NCBI GenBank assembly: GCA_036852015.1
Contig: JAANDG010000439.1
Location: forward strand, 61,024 to 125,023
Length of the DNA: 64,000 nt
Source of the DNA: Pelodera strongyloides
Lineage: Eukaryota > Nematoda > Chromadorea > Rhabditida > Rhabditidae
Direction: 5' to 3'
Positions 23,456 to 34,459 of the stretch are shown here, in pieces; position 1 is the first letter of the stretch, and the number at the start of each line of letters is the position of its first letter. Below the pieces are notes generated by a model. That model searched no databases and was not told the origin of the DNA. It worked only from the letters and a program-made list of their open reading frames with translations. The translations under genes and the position numbers were made by a program.

Positions 23456-25653
23456 TTATCGTCCGAATATTCCTCCGCTCATCGGCATCGATCGCAGTAT
23501 TCGTTGAGAACGTTTACCATACATACCGCCTGTAAAGTTATTGATTACTACCGGTAAGGAATATGGCCAAAGTGGGGTATCGGACGAACTGGAATCGAAC
23601 CCAGCGTATTTGTATTACTGTACGAGTGTCTTAAGTTAGCTGTTGGTTGTAAACTCTAGGTATAAGCAATAGCTATATAATTTTCTCATAACATCTAACT
23701 TTATCATTTATTAACTACCAAACAAGAGCACTGTCATAAAAAAATTTGGTAATTTAATGGCTTGGTAATTTAGTAGCTCGGCATGCAAGCCGCGTGAAAG
23801 CCGTAATAACAACAGCAGATGGAATTTCTAGGTTTATATGAGAACATTAAAAATAATCTTACCAGAGAAGGGCATCGCTGAAGCTCTCTTTCCATACATA
23901 CCACCGGAATACGGTAGTGGAGCTCGTTTACCGTACATTCCACCTAGAACGATTAAAACGAAATACACGCCAGTTTTCGAAACACATAGAGTACATCAGC
24001 ACTCCTATGCAGCTTAGCTAAATTCGAGCAAATTGGCATAAATACGTAAGAATTCAGTTGTCCACGAAACGTTTCAAAAACCGGCCGGTATTTCGCTTTA
24101 CCTAAAACTAATCTTGCCACGCTATTTCAATTTTTTTTACCTAGTAGAGATTCGCTCAGTATTCTTCTTAGGAGAAATGGGTACTTTTGTGATAACCGGT
24201 ATGAATTAAATCATTAGTATTGACATTGATATTGACGCAACGCATATACGTTCGTTATGGTTACCATCGTTATGGTTATCTAACTTGCTCAAGTACAACT
24301 ATTTTTTCAATAAACTATAATTTATGTGTCGGTAGCTCAGCGGCAGAGCGTGGGTCTCACAAGCGTGAGGTCGCGGGTTCGTTCCCAACCAGTTTAAGTT
24401 AATTACCTGAGAATGGCATAGCAGCTCGCTTTCCGTACATACCTCCCGAAAAGGGGAGCATCGATCGCTTCACGTATTCCTGGAAAATACGAATATAAGA
24501 TTTGTAGCTTGTAGTTGGGAGAATCCGTAGTTTGTCAAAGAGTATGAGGGTTAGAATGAGCTGTGCGGACATTTTGTCCAGCTTTGTATGAAAGAAATTG
24601 AAAGTCAAGGATAGACTGGGATACCATACTTAAGAAATACCATTACGAAGTAAATAGGTGAATCCATTTGGTAAGGTTCACTGGTTATTTTCGTGGGCCT
24701 GCCCATTTGGCGGCCATTTCATGACCATGTGGTGACCAAGTTTAATCAAAACCGTAATCATCTGGTCGCCAAATCGTCACCCAGTCACCAAAGGTTTTTT
24801 TGGTGAAAACCATTTGGCGACGGGCCAGCGACGGTTCTTCTGTGGTTTACCAATTATATCGTTTTCCTGTGCACGACTCAATCCAATTATTCGTAAATGA
24901 CCCACCTGATTTGTGCTCAATTCATTGTCGGTTTGTGTGAGAGGAATGTAGAACGCTTCTGAAATACAATTCATTTACTAGTTATCCTTTGTCGCGATAC
25001 CGCTAACACAGTTTGTGTTTCATCCGACCCCTCTTTTTTCGCTTTTTACTATAATATTCAGAGCAAGCAGCTAATAAGTGTGCTTGCACTTCGAAAAATT
25101 ACCACAACCTTAGGTAATTATAATTATAATTATAATGTCATCTCTTTCTCTCTGGAGCCTACATGGATTCTTAATTCTTAATGATTCCTAAGAACTTACG
25201 TAACTTTGTTTCATTAGTTACATAGCCATAGCCATAGCTCAATGTTTCAGCAACCAGTTATCATGCGCTGTGGTAGAATACGAACAGTTTTTACCTTCGT
25301 TACCCTATTTGACACTGTTTTATGGATTTTCCAAGTAAATTAATCGTATTTTGGCACTTCACGAGAATAGTTTATTATGTTTCATATTAAAAATTCACTT
25401 TTAGTTCGAAAACACGGCTGCGTTGACACGCAAACTTTTTACAAACTTGGAAACCCCATCAAGGTTAGCGGTTAGATATCAAATACGAAATACGCACAAA
25501 TCCAGGATATAACATATTTTTCATACTTAGCAATAGTTTCCAACACTTGAACGTGTGTATTTTATATATGTTTCATAAATTATAGTACTGCTTACCAAAA
25601 GCGTAGATGACAGAAACTAGGGTCACGAATATCAGAGCGCGTAGGGAGAACAT
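23456..25653 (-). CDS. nlp-10: Neuropeptide precursor with GGMY-amide peptides (nlp-10-like), complete, 112 aa
   Basis: A secreted neuropeptide precursor, processed in the regulated secretory pathway. Exons on the minus strand: 25596-25653, 24906-24958, 24407-24479, 23863-23943 and 23456-23529, together 339 bases in one frame with stop TAA. Residues 1-18 form a signal peptide (MFSLRALIFVTLVSVIYA). After KR at 41-42 come four peptides, each followed by a Gly amide donor and KR: SMLPFSGGMY, AAMPFSGGMY, APLPYSGGMY and ASAMPFSGGMY. A last diverged one, SMPMSGGIF, is followed by GR and stop. The PFSGGMYGKR repeat is the signature of C. elegans NLP-10 (established). An acceptor-like TATTTTCAG ends 44 bases before the ATG (25698), fitting trans-splicing. 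AATAAA on the minus strand at 23429-23434 lies 22 bases past the stop. Its introns hold a family A element and a tRNA-like sequence. Confidence 0.93.
23956..24100. mobile_element. Family A element in an nlp-10 intron
   Basis: It runs from ACGAAATACACGCCAG to CCGGCCGGTATTTCGCTTTA. The interior ATTGGCATAAATACGTAAG is shared with other copies. It lies between neuropeptide exons 3 and 4. Confidence 0.65.
24329..24398 (+). tRNA. tRNA-like sequence, probably a pseudogene
   Basis: Box A (TAGCTCAGCGGCAGAGC) and box B (GGGTTCGTTCC) are well formed and correctly spaced. A loop CTCACAA would give anticodon CAC, but the anticodon and acceptor stems pair poorly. It lies in an nlp-10 intron on the opposite strand. 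It could be a tRNA-derived repeat. Confidence 0.35.
24668..24875. mobile_element. Family E foldback element
   Basis: GCCCATTTGGCGGCC, CATGTGGTGACC, CACCAAAGGTTTTTTTGG and TCGTTTTCCTGTGCACG match the family E copies. It lies in the second intron of the neuropeptide gene. Confidence 0.55.
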
Positions 25654-26930
25654 ATTCAGCCGGTTGTCTATTTTATAAAGACCCGGTGGGGGATTACCTG
25701 AAAATATAAGATTATTTAATTTAATTATGTATATTCAATTAAGTGAATTATTACAGTCAGTACCGACGCATGAAGAAAATGTCCTGAAAATTATTAGTGA
25801 AATGAAAAGAAGTCCGCATGGTAACAAATGTATTTCGCTTTAATTCAAAAGTAAAAGTGCAGTTGTGATTGGGGAAAGCAAGATTGGATATAAACCAAGA
25901 ATCTGAAGTAAGCTAGTAATGTGAATAAGATGATACCATCTTCACGGTTAGCATGAACAGTGAAAAACTTGGCGTGTAAGCCGCTTAATAACGGCACGTA
26001 AAATGCGCGCGGTCTTGGATTGTGCTTACGCACAACTTGCACACCGAACTCTCACGTTTTAACGGTGTTCATGCTGCTTAGAAAAAAGTGACGCTACTGT
26101 TTCTCTACACTGAATTAACTTCCCTAAATATTAAAAAAGTTCCTTGTTGTTCTACAAACAAAGGTTGAAATGTTGCCTTATTAGAGCGTGAAAATATCCC
26201 ACGCAATTTATTGCATGTTCAACACGTATGTGGTGAACAATATGACGCCATAGGTACGGAACGTTTTCTTTGAATTAGAATTAGAAAAAAAGCAAAATTC
26301 AAGATTAAACAAATAGAGACAGGGTTCGAATTCATTTTATGGTATTAAATTACACATTGAAGGGGTTGCACACATTCTACACTGGGTATATGTATTTGTG
26401 CAATCAGTAAATGATTACTAAAAGTGTAAACTAGAATGCGAACTACTTGGAAACTAAAATATAATTATCTATACTGTAGGCAATTAACTGCACCGTACAC
26501 ATTTTGACGTGAAAGTAGAAAATATCGTATTATATAGGCACTGAGAACGAATGGAAACCTCATAAAGCAAAAAACCTCATAAAGCAAAAAAACATTAAGA
26601 ACTGTACAGTTGTATTAGTATTGTGCTCTATTAGTGAGTTAACTTTGAAATTTGATTCAGAGATCAAAGCTAGAATGCATTAGATATTATTTAATTAAGT
26701 AATGTTATTCACATGCACAGTACACAAACGTTCAATAGTCCAAGAAAAAATAAATGAAACAAAATTCGGAATCAATCTTGTGCAGACCATCATGTGTGAA
26801 AAAATGAGAGTGTTTCCCTATATGATTAGATCGCGTAATTTTTTCAGTATACTATACTTATCGCCATCATTTGCATAGCACATGCTAATTACTGAAAATT
26901 AGCATACCAAGGAAAGGCTAACTGGGACTC

Positions 26931-27376
26931 TTAAAGGAAGAGGCCCATGAGAAAAAAGTTGTCCTTAATTTACTTACATAGGATGTCCGGAATCTTAGAA
27001 ATACTTCCGTGAAAACCGCATTTCTTTACACCTAGAACTCGCAAAGTTATTCTCCGGCAAACTTTTCGGCCAGGTACCGTAGTCAGAATCAATTTTTGCG
27101 CTTTTGGGCATTACAGTATTGGAAACGCCCTGTTAATATCATAGGAATGTTTTCCATTCGTTTTAACATTACTCTGAAGAGAAGGGATGAAAATGAACGG
27201 ATATAAACCGTAAAAACGTTCTGACTACGGTACCTGTCCGAACAGTTTGCCGGGGAATAACTCTCTGAGTTCTAGGTGTAAAGAAATGCTGTTTTCACAG
27301 AAGTATTTCTAAAATTCCGGACATCCTGTGTAAGTAAATTAAGGACAACTTTTTTCTCATGGGCCTCTCCCTTTAA
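26931..27376. mobile_element. Family D long-TIR element, 446 bp
   Basis: The ends are TTAAAGGAAGAGGCCCATGAG and the inverse CTCATGGGCCTCTCCCTTTAA. The inverted arms extend about 150 bp and include CCGGCAAACTTTTCGGCCAGG on the left and TGTCCGAACAGTTTGCCGG on the right. No transposase is encoded. It has the same length as the copy at 31899-32344. Confidence 0.85.
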
Positions 27377-27540
27377 GGATATGGCTGTGTCATTTTGGAC
27401 AAATATTTACGTGACACGCGTAAGTAGATCAGTATGTCATGTTCTTTTGTTCCGTCGGTCGACGATCACTAACTTTCTACGTCAGAGTTACTCTGCACCT
27501 ATATCAATAATTAAATTTACTCTGTTCATTTCTCTCTCCC

Positions 27541-27595
<55 letters not shown>

Positions 27596-27876
27596 TTCTA
27601 CCTATCTTTCTCCCTCCATCTATCTTCCTTGCTTCTGCAGTTTACATGTCTAATGAACATACTAAAAAATGATAGCGAAACGTCACGTAGCATGAAGCCA
27701 GTAGTAATGCAACCAGTGTTGGGTTGCTGATTGTGAGAGAAAACTTAGTGATGGAGTGTAGCACAGATACGCCAACAAAATTTCCCCGGGTTCCTCAGTT
27801 TCGGGCGCTCTGGACGCTCTCATACCAGCACTGTGCTTGGATAGATTAGCATAGCTTGGTCAGGGCTAACAATAAA

Positions 27877-28110
27877 TCTTATTATATAAAAGAGTAACTG
27901 TAGCCTAATTTGCATACCGATGTGCGTTACGAAATGCAAATTTCCTGTTCGGGTATAAAAAGAGTTTCGCAGCTCAATATCTATGCATATGCAATTGTTT
28001 CCTATTAAGTGAATTTCTTATGATACGTTTGAAACTTTGTATATAAGTATGTCCATGCTAAACCAATCATATTTCCATGTAAGTCGCCTCAGGCGGCGTG
28101 AGCCGACTGG
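27877..28110 (+). mobile_element. Helitron-like element, 234 bp, copy 1 of a tandem pair
   Basis: It starts TCTTATTATATAAAAGAG after an A and ends GGCGTGAGCCGACTGG before a T, i.e. 5' TC, a short hairpin (CGGC-GTGA-GCCG) and 3' CTRR with A/T flanks, as expected for Helitrons. No Rep/helicase is encoded, so at most it is non-autonomous. It contains GGGTATAAAAAGAGTTTCGC, a TATA-like word also present at 12425 and 28182. The class assignment is inference. Confidence 0.5.
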
Positions 28111-28344
28111 TAATTATATAAAAGAACTGTAGCCTAATTTGCATACCCATGTACGTTACGGAAATGCAAATTTCGAGTTCGGGTATAAAAAGAGTCTCGC
28201 AGCTCAATATCGAAGTATGCATATGCAATTGTTTCCTATTATGTGAATTTATTATGATACGTTTGAAGCTTTGCATATAAGTATGTCAATGCTAAACCAA
28301 TCATATTTCCATGTAGGTCGCCTCAGGCGGCGTGAGCCGACTGG
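28111..28344 (+). mobile_element. Helitron-like element, 234 bp, copy 2 of a tandem pair
   Basis: A second unit directly abuts copy 1 at CTGG/TAATTATATAAAAG and again ends GGCGTGAGCCGACTGG before a T. The copies are very similar but differ by several substitutions and small compensating indels. Copy 2 lacks the initial TC, as expected for head-to-tail tandem copies sharing one junction. Confidence 0.5.
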
Positions 28345-28550
28345 TAAATAATAATATTTGTAAATTTATGGCATAAAAAAAGTAAACAAGCGCGTTGTTA
28401 TGACATTTTTAGAATTCTACATATTATTTGTAGCACTTTTTCGTCGTAGTCGTGTAGTAAGTAGCCACCTGCGCTTGACAGGTATCTCTAATCTGATGTA
28501 TCTTTTTTTTTTCTCACCTCTCGTGGCGGTTCATCATGATCATCATCTCT

Positions 28551-28594
<44 letters not shown>

Positions 28595-28967
28595 CTCTCT
28601 TCTAATTTTAATTTTTGCAATTCAATACCAAAATTATAACAAACAAATATCACAAAACGGTCGCGAATTCGACATGATAACGTCAATCGCATTATTCAAT
28701 CCTATTTATAATTATATTTTCTTAAAAAAAAATTTGCGGAAATTAGTTAATTTCCTCACATTCTCGTTGCAAATTATATGAGATAAACACATCACTAGTT
28801 TGCTATTTAAAACTAGAGGAAATTGCTTTTATTATATCCTTTGTACACTGTGTACCGTATTGGATCGCTAGCAGATAGCAAACATCATAATTTATAATAT
28901 GCACGAAGAGCAAGAATGAAATAATTTGGAACTTACTGATAACCTAATACCTAATTGATTCGTTGAA

Positions 28968-29123
28968 AATGGTACCTACTTTGGGAATTTTGCATATTAT
29001 GCGCAAATCCTGTGTATCCTACGCAAATTTTGGTGCCTGTCCGATTACGGCACCAAATTTACATAGGATACGTAGGATATGCGTATCATATGTAAATTTC
29101 CCAAATTAGGTACAATACTTTTA
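28968..29123. mobile_element. Family B palindromic element, diverged copy
   Basis: GGTACCTACTTTGGGAATTT on the left and AAATTTCCCAAATTAGGTAC on the right flank arms carrying GTATCCTACGCAAATTTTGG and its inverse. It is most like the copy at 13617. Confidence 0.65.
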
Positions 29124-29186
29124 CAACGGCAGACGTTAAATCAATTTCTAAACTGTATTGTTATAATTCGCCGAAACAGTTTTTAA

Positions 29187-29355
29187 AGGGAAATACCGGT
29201 CGGTTTTTGAAACACATCGAGACCAGCTTTCTTATGCAAATTACGCAAATGAAGATAAATTTGAATAAAAAATCGAGCTAACTTCGAGCAGATTAGCATA
29301 AATACGTAAGAATTCAATTGTCCGCGTTTCAAAAACTGGCCGGTATTTCGCTTTA
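29187..29355. mobile_element. Family A TIR element
   Basis: It runs from TTAAAGGGAAATACCGGTCGG to CTGGCCGGTATTTCGCTTTAA and has the shared interior (ATAAAAAATCGAGCTAACTTC). It is noncoding. Confidence 0.7.
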
Positions 29356-30407
29356 AACCAACTCTGAAACGTGCTATTGGTAGAAGGTAGAAGTATACAT
29401 ACTATTGAAAAGAAAAGCCTGCGCACTGCATTTCAAAATTTTATAATATTAATTATTAATAATCCGGCGCCAAAGGATATAATGGAAAATTAAAAACAGA
29501 AAGAGAAATTTTTTAATAAAAATTCGCAAAACGGATGTATGTCAAACGTAGTTCGGATTATGTGTAGGTACTAGAAAAATGATAAAAAATTATGTACTTG
29601 CGCGGCGAGAAGCTGGCTCGACGCTGTCGGGCCGGAAAATCTCGCGAGAATTAATGCAGTGCAATATAGTGCGCGAGATGATGCGCAATGCAAGGTGGTG
29701 CAAAAAAAAAATGGTGCGCTTCGGCTTTTAATTTTTTTGCAATATACTCGGTGAACTCGCGAGTACCATGACCCCTTAGTATACGTTTTATGAATCACAG
29801 TGTCTTACTGTAAACTTTTGACTATTTGTATGACTTGTGTTATTATTTTTTTTCTCGTTCTCACAAATGAGCACTAATAAGGCTGGACAAAATGCTCTGC
29901 AGAAGGCGAACTTTAGCTAGTTCTTGCCGCACAACACATTAATTTTTCATGCTGAACCTAAGCTCACTTAGTTCGAGTGTGCTCAACAAACACAGACGAA
30001 GTACATAAGTAGGCGAAGAATCATAGGGGTCATAGTCTGACTGGAGCAAAGCAACTGAGCTGATTCATAGAATGACAGAAACCCCAGTGCCTCCGCCTCC
30101 GCACACAAAGTTTGAATGAATTTTTTTAGTTATAATAAATTCATACGCACAAGATTCAGCTGCTGTAGATGTGCTTTGTAATGTAGCTTTAAAAAAACTA
30201 TTTTTAAGACAAGATTTAGTTGCAATTTACAACACTAAAATTCCGAATCAAAGCATAGATGTAAGACGTTAAGTACGCTGGTTTTCCGAATTTGGTTGTC
30301 AGATTGCACTGCGCAGGTGTAAGTTTTTAGATTTTGGTTTTACCCGCATCATAGCTGTGTTTCGATTGAGATTTGTGTTTAGCTCACTTGATAATCTAAA
30401 CAAAACC

Positions 30408-30543
30408 TGAGGCCATATTCACCACTCATTTCCCCATGGGGAATTCCCCGTCTTTTTCTCTGCGTGTCTAACATTAGAATGCTATTTTCTGTCCCCAGGG
30501 AATATTTCCCCGAGGGAATCCGAGTGGTGGATATGGCTTCAGA
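30408..30543. mobile_element. Short palindromic TIR element, about 135 bp
   Basis: The left end CTGAGGCCATATTCACCACTC and right end GAGTGGTGGATATGGCTTCAG are inverted repeats. The match continues through TTTCCCC and AATTCCCC. The spacer is short and noncoding. Confidence 0.7.
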
Positions 30544-31105
30544 TTACTTTCGTCACCTTATCCTATAGAATACTGAATCCCCAATACTCAAAAGAAAATT
30601 AGGTCAGGTTCGAGTCTGGATACCTACATATAAACCTATACCATAAGGCTAACAATGAAGCCAAATCGGGATAATTATATGTAACGGTTTCGTAATAGTA
30701 AAACGAAAATGAGCATAGATTTTGCAAAATCATGGTTGTAAGGTTTGACTACTCCGATACGATAACCATTATACTCTCCATGGGCCTAAACCCTACTAGG
30801 TGGATTTTCCAAGCAACACAAATACTACAGAATCCTGCAGAAATAAAAAAAAACATGCACAGAAAGGCACTTCCGGGATAAACAGAACCAATAATAATAA
30901 TATGAGGAGAGACGTATATTATTGCAGTCTAGGCATGACAATGACAGTCCATAATTAGATAGAAACATGTCATTTTGATGCAAAAAGGGATGAAAAGCTT
31001 CAGATGTGGGTGGGTGGTGAGAGAGAGAGAGAGAGAGGGGAGAAATTGCAAAATTAAATTAGCATTATTCACGCCTTCAGCTGCTTATCCTATAGTTGGT
31101 AGTAG

Positions 31106-31211
31106 TGTCAAAATCAAGATTCAGCAGAGATTGACAAGGTTGAAGACAGTTTTGTTTACAATAAGCTGTCTGAATCCGAGGCAAGGCAGAGTACCTACTC
31201 CGCCCGCCTCG
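31106..31211 (+). CDS. Possible internal exon of an unrecognised gene
   Basis: Thirty-five codons open in one frame (contains EIDKVEDSFVYNKLSESEAR) end in the strong donor G/GTGAGT at phase 1. The acceptor (TAGTAG before TGT) is weak. The phase fits the exon candidate at 34215, which starts with AG and would complete a Glu codon. I do not recognise the family. It could be chance, since no upstream exon or conserved domain supports it. Confidence 0.28.
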
Positions 31212-31898
31212 GTGAGTAATTATATGTAAACGAATTATGCCAATTAGATGGTCTAGTCAGGCCAAACGGTTCAGTAAACGTTGAGCAATTGCGCAAATTT
31301 TGTTTACCTGTAGGTAGGCACTTACCGTTTACGTAATATTTACCAGACTTACAGTGGTATAGCGGCAAACTTATGCTGACGCTGCATTCCCATGTATTCT
31401 ATGCAAAATGTCCCGTTCTGCGTGCAGCATACGCTTCACAAACCACGTGTCATAACGCTTTGAAAGAGTTGAATCGTTTAATTTTTTCTAGAGAAAGTAC
31501 GCCCTACTTGTGCGATGTAGTGTATGGATACTTTAATTTCCAAGTGTGTCATAATAAAAAAAATGAATCACTCATTATAACAGGTGAAAAATAGTAATCA
31601 GAGGGAGACAAAAAAAAGACTGACGCTGAACATATTGAAAATCAACAAGGCATAATTAATTTGCATTAATAATTAATTAATTAAGTAGAAAAATAATAGA
31701 GTTTTGTATGGCTGAGAGGCGGCGGTTCATCATGTCATTATGTGAACGTCATTTATGCTGCATGCATCAGATGGTAATGGTAAAATCGACACCGTGCTTG
31801 TGTTTTGATACACTACAAAGTCTCTCACGGCTTGCGCTCTTTTTAATGAGTATAATAAATATTCCAATATTCAAATATTGAAGGCGTTTTTTTATGTT

Positions 31899-32344
31899 TT
31901 AAAGGGAGAGGCCCACGGGGAAAAATTTTTCCTCAAACTACTTGTACAGTATGTCCGGAATTTCAGAAATATTACTGTGAAAACCGCGTTGCTTGAAGCC
32001 CAGAACTCGCGGAGTTATTCCCCGGCAAACAGTTCGGACAGGTACCGTAGTCAGAACGTCAAAACTCGTTTATACGGTCCATTTGCATTATTTCTCTACA
32101 TAGAAAATGAACAAACGAATAAAGATCATTCCTACGATTATAAATAGGCGTTTCCAGTAGTAATGCCCTAAAAGCGCAATAATTGATCCTGACTACGGTA
32201 CCTGTCCGAACTGTTTGCCGGGGAATAACTCTGTGTGTTCAAGGCTTCAAGCAATGCGGTTTTCACAGTAATATTTCTGCAATACCAGACATTCTGTACA
32301 AATAAATTGAAGAGAACTTTTTTCTCGTGGGCCTCTCCCTTTAA
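31899..32344. mobile_element. Family D long-TIR element, 446 bp
   Basis: The ends are TTAAAGGGAGAGGCCCACG and the inverse CGTGGGCCTCTCCCTTTAA. Arms and interior are collinear with 26931-27376. It encodes no transposase. Confidence 0.85.
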
Positions 32345-32379
32345 AGGTTCTCCTCATTCTGCATATTCACGCACTGAAT

Positions 32380-32575
32380 ATTTGTCGAGGCCACAGAAAA
32401 CGGTGTGGTGCCGGTCAAAAATACGGTTTGCAGCGAGCAAACTATTTGGTGACCAGTTACCGACCATTTGCTGACCATTAGGAGGCTATGTGGTTACCGC
32501 GTGACAGCGGCTTTTGATAAAGATGGTCACACCGTGGTCGCTAAGTGGTCACCAAATGGTTTGGCCCACGAAAGG
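32380..32575. mobile_element. Family E foldback element
   Basis: It contains GCCACAGAAAACGGTG, ACTATTTGGTGACCAG, TGGTCACCAAATGGTTTGG and related words in both orientations. Diverged. Confidence 0.5.
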
Positions 32576-33537
32576 ACTCCCATGATATCTATAGAAATGG
32601 ATGATTGGCAAAGTTGAACAGTGACGGTAGTAGTGCTTCCTGTTATCTCATGAGTTTTCTCCTTTTCCCAGCTTTTTTCTATCACCTACAGGAAATTAAA
32701 AAGTGTACCCTAGCAGATTCATTAACGAGATATAAAGGGTTATTTAGGAATTTAGCAAGTTGATTGTACTCCGGTCATGCAATGTTTATACTATTACATG
32801 GTGAAATAGGACAGAGATAAATTGGAAGATAAGAGAAAAATAGTTTTGGAAAAACTATGAGTGAAGTACGTTCGATGATTCACCGAGATGCTGAAGTTGG
32901 GAGAATAGAAATATGCAATGCGGTGTGGGGCCAACTACGCTGAGAAGTATGGCGCCGCGAACCTTTGGCACAAAAGTGTTCGCGGCGAAAGAAATAAATA
33001 AACACTTTTGGAGGGGTGCGAACATGTTGTGCAACAAGTGCGCCAACTGCAATTCCAAGCCTTTCATCTACCGCTGCTGGCTTCGGCTACAGGCTGGCAT
33101 GCTCTGTCTTCCGCGCAACGAAGGCGCAAGTTACGCCTTGGAGGGCTTAGTTACTTTACCAAACTTTTTATTTTGAAAAATTAGGTTTCTGAATGAGCAG
33201 GAGTAGAATTTTGATAGTCAATGAGATCAACCAGTGGAAAAAGATGTTGGTGTTTGTGAAACAAAAGTGAAACACAAGAGATAACAGACTAAATCAGCAT
33301 CGCCTTCAAGCAATTCAATTTCCTACAAGGATACACTTGAAAAGATACGGCTAATCTTTTTGCAGAGGAAAGGTATTGAGAGAGGAGAAAGACAGAGATA
33401 GATAGAGAACGAGAGAGAGAGAGAGAAGCTTCTAGAGATTTAGGCTTTTTGTGAGCGTAACTGTTTGTGGCCCCGTCTTCGCGACACCCAGAAATCTTTG
33501 TTTGATCCTGGCAGCTGAGGTTTTAAATTAAAATATA

Positions 33538-33689
33538 TTAAAGCTGCATGGCATGTGGTTTTTGAACGTATGATGGTTATCTATATTTGACAGTGGCCAT
33601 CAGTACCGGGGTCACAGAATGGGACTTTGTTTGCGCATAATACGGTGGTACATCATACGTTTCACAAAGCACGTAACAACTCGCTTTAA
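33538..33689. mobile_element. Family C TIR element
   Basis: The ends are TTAAAGCTGCATGGCATGTGG and the inverse CACGTAACAACTCGCTTTAA, with TTTGAACGTATGATGG matching CATCATACGTTTCAC. Noncoding. Confidence 0.6.
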
Positions 33690-34214
33690 ACTAAGGTTCT
33701 TAGCATCGTAAGGACTGCGAATGACCCTCACAGACAAGTCTCACTATTATGAGGAAGCAAAGCACGTAACTGTAAGCTAACTTCGTTAAAGTTTCCTTTG
33801 CTTGGTGGTCTTTTGACTAATTAGTGATTATTAACTTCGTTTAAGAAAACGAAAAACGAGAAACGAGAAAAACATTGAAACGGAGAAACTTTTCAACTTT
33901 TCAATGAGCGTCTCGTCCTTTTCCTCGAACCGAAAACATTTTAGGTATATTATGTTTCGTCTGGGTCGGGCCTAGGCTTTCCATCATAGTTGGGGTAGAA
34001 TATTCTTCAGTAATGAATGTACGTTGTATAGAATATGATGTATACATAAGAAAAGAACATACGTATTAAACAAAGTAAAATTTCAAGTAGGCGTAGTAGA
34101 ACTTGATTTTGAATTGGTTCCCAAGCGAAAAAATGCAAAACTTTGGGAGCTCTACAGTATGCCACCTATGCTAATTTCTTTGGCAATGTGAATGCAAACC
34201 TTTCTTTTCCTCAG

Positions 34215-34459
34215 AGAACACTCTAAAGCAAATCATCTTTGATTTGCAAGCTGTTGTGGTAATTGCATTTGCTCCCGTGACCATAGTTTTTATGGTAAGT
34301 GAATTAAACTATGAGCGAGGTGTAATGCAGAGTGCAGCTAGTGCAACAAGCTGCAAGACCATTGGGCCAAAACCAAATATGCAAATTTTAGAGAAATTGT
34401 TCGAGCCTACGAAGCTAATGTACTGTATACTCTTTGTTAGTTCTCAGACGACACGATGA
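34215..34459 (+). CDS. Possible terminal exon, hydrophobic segment, unrecognised
   Basis: The acceptor TTTCTTTTCCTCAG is strong. The frame then stays open for 82 codons to TGA (34457-34459), and AATAAA follows at 34565-34570. The first part contains FDLQAVVVIAFAPVTIVFM, long and hydrophobic enough to be a membrane segment. A GTAAGT at 34295 could instead end the exon after 80 bases. The phase joins to the candidate at 31106. No family recognised; a multi-pass membrane protein is one possibility. Confidence 0.32.

Noticed and set aside
23571..23640. Possible minus-strand tRNA (box B-like GGGTTCGATTCC)
   Set aside because: No acceptable box A or paired anticodon stem was found.
32900..33180. 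Plus-strand frame of 87 codons with a Cys cluster
   Set aside because: It looked like a zinc-binding module, but the region contains an inverted repeat (CGCCGCGAAC/GTTCGCGGCG) and no splice or start context.
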